From positions 434,001-498,000 of the forward strand of contig JAHREC010000019.1 of the NCBI GenBank assembly GCA_020081605.1: 64,000 bases of DNA. Reading direction: 5' to 3'. Shown in pieces: positions 9,608 to 21,017 of this stretch. A program made the position numbers and the translations under genes. The stretch is from Albifimbria verrucaria. Its lineage: Eukaryota > Ascomycota > Sordariomycetes > Hypocreales > Stachybotryaceae. Under the pieces are notes generated by a model. That model did not search any database. It saw only the letters and a program-made list of their open reading frames with translations, and was not told the DNA's origin. Each line of letters starts with the position of its first letter. Position 1 is the stretch's first letter.

Positions 9608-11114
9608 CTGCGCGACTGGCACTGTATTGCAGCTCCTGTTGCGCTTTTCTCCGGACTCTCCAAAGCTCGAGTAACGGCAGGCTTGATACTAAATACGACA
9701 CCCTGTGAAGACCTGGGCATAGAGGTAGGACCGGGCCCCCAAGTTGGGCTGTCTCATCTCTAGTGCTATGACCTCGGCGACTGCCAATATCGTTGGTTAC
9801 ATTCGAGGCCAGAGAAAAATAGTGGTTGTGCTGAGACCAGAAAATGCACAGGTTGGAGACTTACAGAGGCTAGGTAACACCACCGAGAGCCATGCAATAC
9901 TCAGGAAAGCGGGCGAGTCTTTCAAACCGACAATCTCTGCCGCCATCGGGCTAATGACCTAGCAGGTTATCAGCACATGTTCCCTTTAATGGGCTCTGCT
10001 TTGGAGTAAGCGCGTACAGCCCAGAAGATACCCAAGATGGCTCCGCTCAATAGTGCGAATGCTATAAGCGCATAATAATTGGTGGTTGGTAACCACAGGG
10101 TAAAAACGAGCACGCCGCAGCTGAAGGTTGTGATGCCGGCAACCTCGACGCGACCATAGCGGTCGCTCAGGTGGCCGATGACTGGTCGTCCAAGAGCGGC
10201 ACCCAAGTTCAAGACGGCTGCCACTGTTGCTGAATCCTGGCTAGACCGGCCAATGGCCAGCGCGTAGTCGGACAGCGAAAACATGAGGACGATGTAGCCG
10301 AACATCAAAAGAATACTCCAGCATAAAAGAAGCCTTACCTGGTATGAAGCGAGGAAGTGGACTGCGAACATGCGCTGGTTTGGTTGGATCTCGTCATTGC
10401 GCGACCGAACCAGGAGAGTCGCGACCAAGTTAACAACAAAGACGACCACCGCCGTGATGCGCAATGATCCTACTAAGCCAAGAGAGTCCAGCATCGCTTG
10501 CGTTGAGAAACAAATGACGATGCCTCCAACACCAGAGCCGGCGGCGCAGATTCCGAAGGCGAGACTGCGCTTCTTGCTAAACCACTGGGGAACGACGGCA
10601 GCGGCTGGAATGTAGAGAAGGCCAATGCCGAGGCCCACACACAGACCTTGCGACAAGTAGAGGTGCCAGGCTCTGCTAGCAAAAGAGGCGGAGACGAAGC
10701 CGCCGGGTAGGAGGATAACGCCGAGGAACATGGGCGCCCTCACACCGTAGCGCCGCATCAGCAGCGTGGCGAGGGGCGCCACCAGCAGTGCGAAGGCGAA
10801 GTTGAAGCCTCCGATGAGGGCGTAATCCAGGGGTCTGGCGTCTGCAAAGAGGTGGTGCGAGAGGTAATGGGCCAGGTAGACACTGTAAGACTTGCATGAG
10901 ACATAATCAGCAGGATGTCTTGCACTGGGTGTGTCAATGGCCTTACCGCGGCCACGCCCCAGGTGAAGCCATTGATAAGGAACTGGCCTAGGACGCACAG
11001 CCAGCCGTAACCACCATCAGGCGGAGGAGCTACACTGTCGCCGTGGGGGTAGTTAGGGTCTTCCGGCAGCGTCACTGATGCAAAGGCCATACTTGGCGGC
11101 TGATGCTCTGACAT
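9608..11114 (-). CDS. MFS transporter, monocarboxylate-transporter (MCH) type
   Basis: Four exons: 11114-10947, 10890-10018, 9958-9865, and from 9780. Seen: the family opening PPPDGGYGWLCVLGQFLING, SYSVYLAHYL, about twelve hydrophobic segments, YGVRAPMFLG, GLGIGLLYIPAAAVV, LGRPVIGHLSDRYGR, then PMAAEIVGLKDSP and LFAEVIAL in the later exons. As sequenced the frame stops at 9689 (408 residues). A missing base at the CCC run 9701-9703 would extend it to a basic tail ending near 9608, which fits the family better. It lies between arsH and arsM, so it may export methylated or trivalent arsenic or a thiol conjugate; that role is inference. MCH proteins generally move monocarboxylates. Confidence 0.8.
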
Positions 11115-11948
11115 GGTTGGGTTGGGTATCGCATGAAATTAAGGCAGTGAGGAGGAAACCGAGGCACTAGCACCAAACAATCCTTCGGCTTCAGAGCAGT
11201 GCGAAAGGGCAGTTGAGAGACTAGATCTCAAGCCTCGCAACCCAGGCAATGGAGTCGGTGTCTTGAGTAGGGTGCAGACAATTATGCAATCACACAGGAC
11301 TAACGCCTGGGATTCCTGACTGCCTACCTTAAGTAAGCAAGACTTTTTACGGAAACCTTACGCCAGCAGTGTTTCCATCTTGATTCCAGTCTGTAAAGTC
11401 GAACTACGCAGGCCCAAGCTAGAAGCACTGGCCCCATATTGGACAAAGGAAGACGGAGAGCTAAGGACCGTTATGTATCTAGGTCAATTATTTCTAAAAT
11501 TACAACCCCTGCAGTGCCTTCCTTCCCTTCCCTCCACCTTTATGGTGGCTCTATTAGTTTTGTAAGAGACAAGTCACCACCCGCACGGCTCGACACATGG
11601 GCATGCACGCTGAAAGAAACTCGTAATTTGTATTTTCGGTTATGATGTGCCCACAACCATCACGCTCACACGCAACAGCTGCCAGGTGTTTCCAAATGGC
11701 CTGTGGGCCAAATACGTCCGAAGGAGTGGGTGGGTGCAAGCGTTTCTGAAGATACAAAGAATGGCCTGACGAGCGAGAATAACACAAGCAACAAGAAAGA
11801 GAGAAAGACATACATACTTACATACGTACACACACATAAACAAGAGGAAAGAAGAAGAAGAGAGAAAGAGAGAGAGAGAGAGAGTGTGTGTGTGGATAGG
11901 AAAATAACATCACGCATTGCTCAACCTCGAGATGTTCATGACCCTACC
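11115..11948. other. Intergenic DNA with purine-rich microsatellite
   Basis: No gene seen. A strongly purine-rich plus strand at about 11841-11894 ends in (AG)n followed by (TG)n. ORFs reading through it are low complexity and not credible. Confidence 0.5.
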
Positions 11949-13123
11949 CTAGGAACAGCTGCCACCACCTCCGCAGCACGCGCCAGCATTGCTAGGGGGT
12001 TCATATCCTGACCCAAGAGAGAAGATACCTGGGACTGCTTTTGCTCACTCTTTCCACACCATTTATGCCCATATATCTGGAACGAAGCTGTATTGCTTCA
12101 TGTCAGCTTATCGTCATGCCTGCCAATGACTAACCGCACAACTCACAGATATACCCATTCAAGTCGTAATCGAGTTCCTTCCTCCCGGAAGGCGTAAGGC
12201 CCGTGCCGCAACTTGCACCACCTGCGCAACACGGCGTGACTGACTTGGTCTCCTCATTATCCTTATAGAGGCTGACATCCCTCTTAGTGTCTACCAAGAG
12301 GACATCTTGGTGCTGTCAGTGAGGATCTTCTCGATACACTAAATGTTGGAAATATCATACCATCGAAGCCGACGTCATATAAAACCTGTTTCATCTGGGC
12401 CACTTCGAGAGCACCCGACACACAGCCAGAGCGAAGGGCAGGATCGTCTTTGACCATGGGGGCAGCGGCTTCAATGCAAGGAAGTCACTGACAGCTAGGC
12501 GGCCACACGGCTTCAGGATGCGGTGGATTTCGCGGATAACGGCGAGCTTCTCGTTGTCTGGGACAAGGTTCAGGACACAATTGCTCATGACGCAGTCCAC
12601 CGAGTTGTCGGCCAGGGCAGCATATTGATGTTGGTATGTATAAACTCGACGTTGGAGATGCCCAGCTTCAAGCAGTTCTTTTGGGCGAGGTCGATCATGT
12701 CCTAGGCCAGAGATAAGGTATTAGTATCATAATTGGAGCGATGAGACATGGAGTAGTACCTTGGTCACGTCGAGGCCAACTACCTTACCAGTGGGTCCGA
12801 CCTGTTTGCTTGCGAGAAAGCAGTCGAAACCACCTCCACTCCCCAAGTCGACAACGGAATCGCCCTGGTATGGTTGATTAGAAGGGATCGACCTGCCGGG
12901 TGTCAGTTCCTAACCTTCTTCAAGCTGGCGATCAGAAGGGGTTTCCGCAGCCCTCGCCGATGTTGGCATCGCCAACAGCGCCGTTGAAGTCCGACGGGTC
13001 ATATCCGAGCGCAGCCGCGATCTTGCGTCTCAAGTTGTTCCTGATCGAGTTCTGGGCCCTGAAGCTATAGGCTTCCTGCACACAGTCAGGAACGACTGCA
13101 GTCTGTGATGTAAGGGAAGCCAT
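11949..13123 (-). CDS. arsM: ArsM / AS3MT-type arsenite S-adenosylmethionine methyltransferase with double cysteine tail
   Basis: Minus-strand gene of several exons. Seen in order: [29 protein letters not shown], the SAM-binding loop [67 protein letters not shown] with its cysteine, and [20 protein letters not shown]. The tail has [10 protein letters not shown] and, in a last exon reached by an acceptor after [19 protein letters not shown] before the stop. Known: ArsM methylates As(III) using three or four conserved cysteines, and C-terminal cysteine pairs bind arsenite. The frame breaks at 12938-12941, 12615-12617 and 12458-12462, each one base short in a G run on the plus strand. The start is shared with a roughly 850-base divergent promoter facing the FAD monooxygenase. 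Confidence 0.85.
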
Positions 13124-13975
13124 GTCGAGTGTACACGGAAGTGCCGTGTCTGGCGTAAACTATACAGAGGAAGGAGTGTGATGTAGGTTTGCTCTGCGGA
13201 AAATGCTCGATATTGCTTGCTATGGACTAGGATTTATAGGAGCCAACGTGATATCTGTATAACGCCCAGCCTCGAGGGGCCGCCTGATTAGACCACCGAA
13301 CCCAGTGGACTTAACGAGACACGTAAGGCATCAAGAAAGTTGACACAAGTGTGCCCTTCCCACATTTTCTTAATCTAGCATCTATTTCCAAAAGAGAAAT
13401 TATGAGTTCTCGTTGATCCTTGCAAATATCAGGTGCTCCTCCTCTCGACGAGGGTTAGCGACACATACGAAAAGCGACAGAAGGATGAGACCATACAGAC
13501 GCCTCGTGCGACTCATCTAATCTAAACCAATCGCCTCCCCTACGGAGATTCTGAGGGATGCATAGTATGTGATATGAAGAATGGATGCCTTGATAAATAG
13601 GAACGTGCATGCGCTGTGGCTGGCATACAAGGACAACAAGGTCAATATAATCTGGATTTGTTTGCGGGGCTCTCGCTTTGTGAACCAATAAATTACCGTC
13701 AGTGAGTCACTGCATACGTTGAGACGCAGTCATCGTAACTGCCGTATCATGCGGGGGTGGATGGCTTATTCATCTGCTGATAGCATGTCGAGCAGGGCGT
13801 GCGGAGGATGCCTGGCATGTTCCTAGCCTGTTAGTTGCGGCCCGTGGCCAGGACCATCCCTTTTCATGCCAGCGCCCATACATTAACCCTTTGATCTGCC
13901 ATATTTCAGCACTTAGTTAACGCGGAGACTGCACTGATTGTGAATTCAATTCCGTGAACGGATTTCAGTGTCAAG
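13124..13975. other. Divergent promoter region between arsM and the FAD monooxygenase
   Basis: No coding sequence is supported. The two flanking genes start at its ends and point outward, so it probably carries both promoters and could co-regulate them. Confidence 0.45.
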
Positions 13976-15643
13976 ATGAGTCGATCCAGTGGTGATGCCG
14001 GCTCATATGATAAGGTTGCCATCATTGGCGGTGGAATGGCAGGGATTGCCATGGGTGTCCAGTTGAAGAGGCTGCTGGGCCATGAGAACTTCCACATCTA
14101 CGAAAAAGGAGACAGCATTGGAGGCACCTGGTCACGGAACCGGTATCCCAACCTTAGCTGCGATGTCCCTTCTGAGGTAAGCCGCACTGATTGATTGGCA
14201 TATCTTGACCAGCTGTTGATTCTAGATATTAGTTCTATTCATTTTCCTTCTTTCAGAACCCAAATTGGTCCGAGAAGTATGCCTCGCAGCCTGAGATCCT
14301 TCGATATATTCTAGATTGCGCTCGCCACTTCCAACTCGAACCCCATATTAGCTTGCAACAGGAGTGTCTCTCCATGACCTGGTCCGAATCAGAAGTCCTT
14401 TGGACGATATCCTTTCGAGATCTAGCTTCAAATGGTCACTACTCCATACAGGCAAGATACGTGGTAACAGCTACAGGTGTTTTCGACGTCCCCAATAATT
14501 TGGACGGCCTGGCACCGCTCAAGCAATTTGGTGGTCATTTCTTCCATACCTCTCAATGGCGTGACATCGACTTTGAGAATAAACGAGTCATGGTGGTCGG
14601 AAATGGATGTTCGGCAAACCAGGTGATTCCGTGGATTCTCAAACAAGGACCTCGCTCTTTGGTCCAGCTTCTGAGGAGTGCACAGTGGGTGGCGCCGAAG
14701 AACAACCACAAGGTATCCGCCTTCATTAAGTGGTGTCTTAAGCATATCCCATTTGCTATGAAGATTCGTCGTCTCTTTTGCGCTTTTCAGCTAGACCGCG
14801 GTTTCGTCGCTTTTCGCCATACCGATCAAGGGGCCAAGACACGCGAATCAGCAGAGGAAGGCATCAAGTCGTACATGACCTCCACTGCCAGGCCGGACTA
14901 TCATGACATTCTACTCCCCGCTATGAGCTGGGTGCGAAGCGGCCGGTCATGGACCATGGTTATCTCGAAGCCACGAATGATCCCAATTTTATCGCTGTTC
15001 GCTGTGATGGTATTGACAGTATTGAAGGAGACGACTCGAAAACTATTGTCGACAAAGCTGGAAACCGTCATGAAATCGACATCGTCGTATTGGCCAATGG
15101 GTTTAGAACGCAAGACCTGCTGGCGCCCATGGAAATCAAGGGTCTGATGGGTCGCGACCTCCGCGAATTGTGGCACCAAATAGGTGGCCCAGAAGCTTAC
15201 TCGGGGTGAGTTCTGTGAGATAACATCAGTAATGATTGCCAAGTGCCTAATCGTCTCCTAGCGTATCCGTGTATGGATTTCCTAACCTTTTCATGCTTGC
15301 CGGGCCCAATACCCTTCCTTCTGGCAACTCTACCTTACATGGGATTGAATGTTCAGCCATATACATTACGCGTCTGCTGGGCGGTCTTTGGGGACCCAAC
15401 CGTGCAAAAAGATCTTCCAGAGTATATATCATGCCCATGCAAGAGGCTCAGACAAGGTATAATGCCACCATACAAGAGGGTATCGGCAAGCTGATCTACA
15501 CTAGCAAAGTCAGCACTTGGTATATCAACAAAGAGACTGGGAAGAATACGCTAATTTGGCCTGGGACGCAATTTTCCTTCTGGTGGAATCGATGTGTATC
15601 GTCAATCAAATGGTGGGACTGGTATGTAGAAAGACCAGAATGA
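13976..15643 (+). CDS. Flavin-containing monooxygenase, Baeyer-Villiger type
   Basis: Exons 13976-14176, 14257-15205 and 15262-15643. Seen: the FAD-binding VAIIGGGMAGIAMG, IYEKGDSIGGTWSRNRYPN, the Baeyer-Villiger fingerprint FGGHFFHTSQW, the NADPH-binding VMVVGNGCSANQ, IVVLANGFRTQDLLAP, and YGFPNLFMLAGPNT near the end. Length is about 510 residues, usual for the family. The frame breaks once at the C run 14916-14919, where LLPRYELGAKRP is recovered if one C is restored. Known: these enzymes insert oxygen into ketones or oxidise S/N atoms. It is divergent from arsM. Flavin monooxygenases called ArsO occur in some bacterial ars islands, so an arsenic-related role is possible but unproven; secondary-metabolite oxidation is the main alternative. 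Confidence 0.8.
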
Positions 15644-16456
15644 AGCATGAAGCTGTATTCTCAACGTTACATTGGTATAATAGAGTTGTCGACTCCTCCA
15701 AATGCACCCGAGACCTGCTGACATTCTCTATCACTTGACATGGGGTCTAGACTCACCAATGGGGCAAACAAGAAGCAGGCAAGCATCTTGACAGCGAAGC
15801 CCTGACACCTCATTTACCCCACACTTGCTCCAAATCTCCTGGCTTCGGGTCCCTGTCAATGTTTCTGTCCCATTACCCCGCCCTCGAGAGTGAGCCACGC
15901 TGGACTGGGACACTTTGGAGCGGCATGTGCTGGGCTTATGATGTTAGGAGCATTGATAGGTTAAGAAGCCGTGCCTGCACATGAAACTATGTTCCTGGGT
16001 AATAGGCCATGGAACTGCGCCTAATGTTGGACTTGCTTGTCATGATCATGGAAGTAAATATAGACTGCACTGACTAGAGGCTCAAATACCCCTATTTACA
16101 TGACGGTGTTTCCCGCAACTCGGTAGTCAAACGAGATGACAGTGGCGCCTCATGCGGCCGTATGATCGGTTTAGTGAACAGGTGCATTAGCTATGAAGCC
16201 GATGATCTAGATAATTGGCTCGTAGCGTTGCAATTAATATCCGGACAGGCGGGGTTGCTCAGCTCCCTGTTCAGCCGCTCCCTCCGAATCTTGTGACACA
16301 TGCATGATGGTGGGACTGGCTACAGATGCGAGTCAAGTTATATCCATTGGATTGTCTTCCTTCAACTCATAGCAATGCCATCTTGCTTGCTAGTCTTGAC
16401 CTGCAGTGGTCTGGTCGGAGCTCTCGTACCTGTCACCACTATTGGCATCATCAGAC
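15644..16456. other. Intergenic region, no gene recognised
   Basis: No domain or credible exon. It contains the presumed promoter of the GH55 gene and a short plus-strand frame from about 16378 with a hydrophobic start, which might be an alternative first exon of GH55. Confidence 0.4.
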
Positions 16457-18848
16457 ATGATGCGCGCCATCTCAGCATTGATGCTGGTGACAGCTGCAGC
16501 TGCATACTGGATGGAGGAGATTAAACACCAAGGCATCGCGGCGTACCACCAAGACCCAGAGTATTCCGTTTTCCGCAATGTCAAAGATTTTGGAGCAGTC
16601 GGCGACGGTGTTACGGATGATACCGAAGCCATTAACCGCGCCATCAGTTCTGGTGTTCGTTGTGCGCCATGGGTTTGCAAACAATCAACTACATCGCCCG
16701 CTACAGTCTATTTTCCACCAGGGTACGTTTAGGAATCCATGAAGTGACTTGGATCTAACCAAGAATTAGGACATATTTGATAAGCGGTTCAATTATCGAC
16801 TACTTCTACACGATGCTTATTGGTGATCCGACTGATCTCCCCATCATCAAAGCTGCTCCTACTTTTGACACCGGCCGAAATTTTGGTCTTATTGATGGCA
16901 ATCCCTACGGTGCCAATGGAATTGCCTGGATACCAGTCAATGTTTTCTTCAGACAGATTGCCAACTTCATCCTCGACACTACAGCCTTGCCCGCGACTGC
17001 AGCTGCTACTGGCATCCACTGGCCATCAGCACAGGCGACGTCCCTCACAAACATCGTGTTTAAGCTCGCCGAAGGACCAGACAGTCAGCATCAAGGAATT
17101 TTCATGGAAGAGGGTTCTGGAGGATTATTAAATGACCTCACATTTTATGGGGAAAGCTCGGTGCCAACTTTGGCAATCAACAGTACACGGCTCGGAACCT
17201 CAGGTTTTATAATGCACAGGTAGCTATCAGTCAGCTTTGGGATTGGGGATGGACATACAAGAGTCTCTACATAGAGAATTGCGGTGTCGGCATTCAAATG
17301 GCTGATAATAACACGGCTTCCGTCACTATTCTTGACAGCGAATTTAAGAACGTCAGGACCGCTATTTCGACGATTCGCAATCCTGGCGTCACGGTTCCAC
17401 CTGCGGCTGGAAGAGTGGTATTTTATAATGTGAATTTTGAGGATGTTGATGAGATCCTAGTTGGACCTCAGGGCACAATCATACCGGGAGGGATGGTGCG
17501 CAAGAATTTTCTCATGCTGGCTTTGCAATGGGCAACATCTACGATCCGCTCGGCCCCAAGGACGTCACAACTGATGATCCTCAAATTTCCCTCCTCCACC
17601 CCTCACTTTTGGAGTCTGATGGAAAGAGATACTATGAGCGCTCAAAGCCCCAGTACGAGAATGTTCCTGTTAAGGAATTCGTTTCCGCAAGGTCATTGGG
17701 TGCCAAGGGCGACGGCATTGCCGACGATACAAGAGCCCTCAATAGGCTTTTCCGCGATACTGCAAGAAGTGGAAAGATTGCGTATATTGACGCTGGAACC
17801 TACTACGTCACAAATACGGTTTTCATTCCAGCTGGCGCTCGTATCGTAGGTGAGGCGTTGGCTTCAAACATCATCGGTGGTGGACCCAACTTTGGCGATT
17901 CCCAAAAGCCTCGTGCCGTGGTACAGGTCGGCAAGCCGGGAGATGTAGGAAGAATTGAGTGGTCCAACATGATTCTGGCCACGCGTGGTTCTGCGTCCGG
18001 TGCAAAGGTCGTGGAATACAACCTCAATTCGCCACTCGGTACTGAACCCGCAGGCATGTGGGATGTGCATATTCGTGTGGGCGGCTTTGCTGGCACAGAG
18101 CAGATGATAAAGCAGTGTGACAATACCCGACCCTGGCAGGATGTTGTTGAAAAGTGCACGGCATCATGGATGAATATGCATATCACAAAGTCTGCCTCGG
18201 GTCTTCTGATGGAAAACTGTTGGATCTGGGTTGCTGACCATGACATTGAAGATCCAAACTATGCCCGAACACACGTCTTTTCGGGACGTGGTGTGTATGT
18301 TGAAAGCAGGAATGGACGACTTTGGTTCTCAGCTAGTGCTAGCGAGCATCATGTCTTTTACCAGTATCTTTTCCACAATACCAGGAATATTTACATGGGC
18401 CAGATACAAACCGAGACACCATACTACCAGCCCATTCCCCAGCACCGGTCCCTTTTACACCTGTGCCTGCCTATCATGATCCAGATTTCGAATCGGACTG
18501 CGAAAACTCTTCACAAAATACCACGGTACCCTGCCACATGGCCTGGGGCCTACGCATTCACAATTCACAGAATGTGTTGATTTACGGCGCTGGACTGTAC
18601 AGCTTTTTCAACAACTACAGCACGACTTGCTCTGATAGGGTGCCGGTGCAAGATGCCAGCAGCGCATTTTCGAGGTTGCTGATAAGAAATGCGGGCTAGC
18701 CAGCACCGGCATCAATGTTTACAATCTTAACATTGTGGGTACCAGAGCCATGATCACTCGACAAGGAACAGATATTGCCTCTTTTGATGACAATATTGCC
18801 GGATTCACAGCTGGACTTGCCGTATACAAGCACGACGGCAAACCATAA
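16457..18848 (+). CDS. GH55 exo-beta-1,3-glucanase, secreted
   Basis: Exon 1 is 16457-16722 and exon 2 begins at 16770 (GTACGT/TAG). Seen: signal peptide MMRAISALMLVTAAAA, YWMEEIKHQG, and a first pectate-lyase-like module beginning VFRNVKDFGAVGDGVTDDT. A second module begins FVSARSLGAKGDGIADDT, giving the paired right-handed beta-helices of GH55, and NCWIWVADHDIED follows. The end is IASFDDNIAGFTAGLAVY then TAA at 18846. Length is about 770 residues as in the family. Frame breaks, each explained by one missing base, lie at 17149-17152, 17490-17492, 18437-18440 and 18638-18640. Known: releases glucose from laminarin-type glucan of fungal or oomycete walls. The start could lie a little upstream. 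Confidence 0.85.
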
Positions 18849-19432
18849 ACGGCGGTTAGCGTTGAGCGTCCGCTGAGGCTTTATAGCGAGACTACTATCG
18901 TATATTGGCTTCAGTATTACGGTCCTGTAGACCTCCCAGGGTATCGTGCTTAACGGCAAAGAAGAGTAGTCATCGAATACATGACCTATGTTGCCTCACG
19001 TGAAAATTGAGACGAAATAGACGAGCGGTTGCCTGACCTTGACTTCGTGATTATTCCAATGCAGTCCCCTATATAAGAATACACTTATGTGAGAGGACTT
19101 TCATCAAAAGCTGCCAAGGTTGCATAGTGTAGAACAAACACCTACACTGACTACGGAGGTTTTGATTGGCTGTAATCTCCGCTCAAACACGAAACCTCCG
19201 GGTGGGGCCGGCTTGAGGTCGGAGTTCATGAAAGATCCCTCAGAGTCCACAGTTTTTGATCTCGTATATATATGAGTGCATCCTGGAAAATCGTGGAACA
19301 TTATTCTTTTCCGTCTTGGTTATCGTAAACGGAAGAACAAAAATCGTACTCTTGTTATCGACCGAATCCTTCCTCTTCCATTGTTCTCTTTTGCCACCCG
19401 ACACTCTAAGTCAAACAGCACTCTGTCTAAGG
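18849..19432. other. Promoter region of the GH1 gene
   Basis: No coding sequence. A GTGGGG-type string near 19200 resembles a CreA carbon-repression site (SYGGRG), but a single short match is weak evidence. Confidence 0.35.
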
Positions 19433-20985
19433 ATGTCTGAAGAGGCGGGAATGTGGGATCAGGCCGATCAGGCCACCTTTTCCCGGCTCACAGGCTTTGA
19501 CTTACCAGTTGAGAACCTGAAGCTTCCCAAAGATTTCAAATGGGGTGCGGCAACAGCAGCCTACCAGGTCGAAGGGCGGCCACGCAGGATGGCAAAGGGA
19601 AATCGATCTGGGATACATATACTCATCTTGAGCCTTCGCGCACTAGCGGCGAGAATGCGGATGTCACATGCGATCATTATAACCGCATTGAAGAAGATGT
19701 CAAGCTCATGAAGTCACTTGGCATGGATACTTACCGCTTCTCAATCGCCTGGTCGCGAGTCATTCCCTTGGGTGGTCGTGATGACCCAGTCAATGAGGCT
19801 GGTATTGCTTTCTATAACCGCCTAATCGATACGCTTATTGCAAATGGAATTTCACCGTCAGTCACACTGTATCACTGGGATGTACCGCAGGCTTTGTATG
19901 ATCGATATACAGCGTTTCTCAATACGGCGGAATTTCGCGCCGACTTCATACGATACGCACACTTGTGTTTCACCAGATTTGGCGATCGTGTTAAGTCATG
20001 GGTTACGTTTAACGAGCCTTACATCATCTCGATTTTTGGCCATCTGAACGGAACTCGCTCCTGGTCACTGCGTTGAGGTGGGAACTGACACCAAAACGGA
20101 GCCCTGGCGAGTTGGGCACACCATCATTCTGTCTCATGCTTCTGTCGTACAGATGTATGCCAATGAGTTCCAAAAGGATCAAGGAGGAAACATATCCATA
20201 GTCCTGAATGGGCATTTTTATGAGCCGCACAATGCGACAAAGCAGGCCGACATTGACGCTGCCCAGATTCGACTTGAATTTTACATTGGCTGGTTCGGCG
20301 ATCCTATCTTCCTCGGCCAAGATTATCCAAGCTGCATGAAAGACTATCTCGGGTCAAGGCTCCCAAGTTTCACAGCAGAGGACCTTGACCTGCTCAAGAC
20401 TACATGTTCAATTAATGCATTTTATGGCATGAACCATTACTCAACAAAGTTTGCTCGCCAGCTCACGACACCTCCCAATGAGGATGACTGGACAAGGAAT
20501 ATTGAAGAGTCAGCAGTCAATAGTGAAGGCGAGGAGATTGGACCGCCTTCGAGTATGCCGTGGCTTCGCATCGCTCCTGGTGGATTCCGCAAGCTACTCA
20601 ACTGGGTCTGGGATCGGTACCATCTTCCTATTTTGGTGACGGAGAATGGCTGCCCATGCCCAGGCGAATCCAATGTGGAGACTGCTATGGATGATCAATT
20701 TCGTCAAAGGTATTTGGGTCTATACTTGGACTCCATCTCAAGAGCCATCTATGAGGATGGCGTAGAGGTAAAAGCCTACTATGTATGGTCCTTGATGGAC
20801 AACTTTGGTAAGGGTACATCCGAACATTTGGACACTTTTAGATACTAATTTCTCCGCGTATAGAATGGTCTTCTGGTTATGGCCCTCGTTACGGGATTGT
20901 CCATGTTGACTTTGACACTTTGAAAAGAACACCAAAGGGATCAGCATACTATCTCCGCGACACATTCGAAAAACGACGATTATAA
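19433..20985 (+). CDS. GH1 beta-glycosidase, cytosolic
   Basis: Exon 1 runs from 19433 to 20807; a last exon 20864-20985 follows a GTAAGG/TAG intron. Seen: [57 protein letters not shown], the acid/base motif [10 protein letters not shown], the nucleophile motif LVTENGC, and [21 protein letters not shown] spanning the intron. There is no signal peptide, so it acts inside the cell. Frame breaks: one G short at 19574-19576, and one surplus base near 20052. Known: GH1 enzymes remove beta-linked glucose, galactose or related sugars; the sugar preference is not decidable here. Its stop is only about 32 bases from the stop of the convergent regulator. Confidence 0.88.
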
Positions 20986-21017
20986 TTAAACAGAATTGTT
21001 GCTATGCGCTGGACACT

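Noticed and set aside
9689..9703. MFS transporter truncated by an early stop
   Set aside because: The family-like C-terminus continues in the next frame after a short C run, and the same error type recurs all over the window, so I treat it as a likely sequence error.
11703..12011. Plus-strand ORF across the AG/TG microsatellite
   Set aside because: Low-complexity translation with no conserved content; it overlaps the arsM last exon antisense.
17149..18640. GH55 gene as a multiply mutated pseudogene
   Set aside because: All four breaks are single missing bases in G or C runs and every catalytic-domain block is otherwise conserved.
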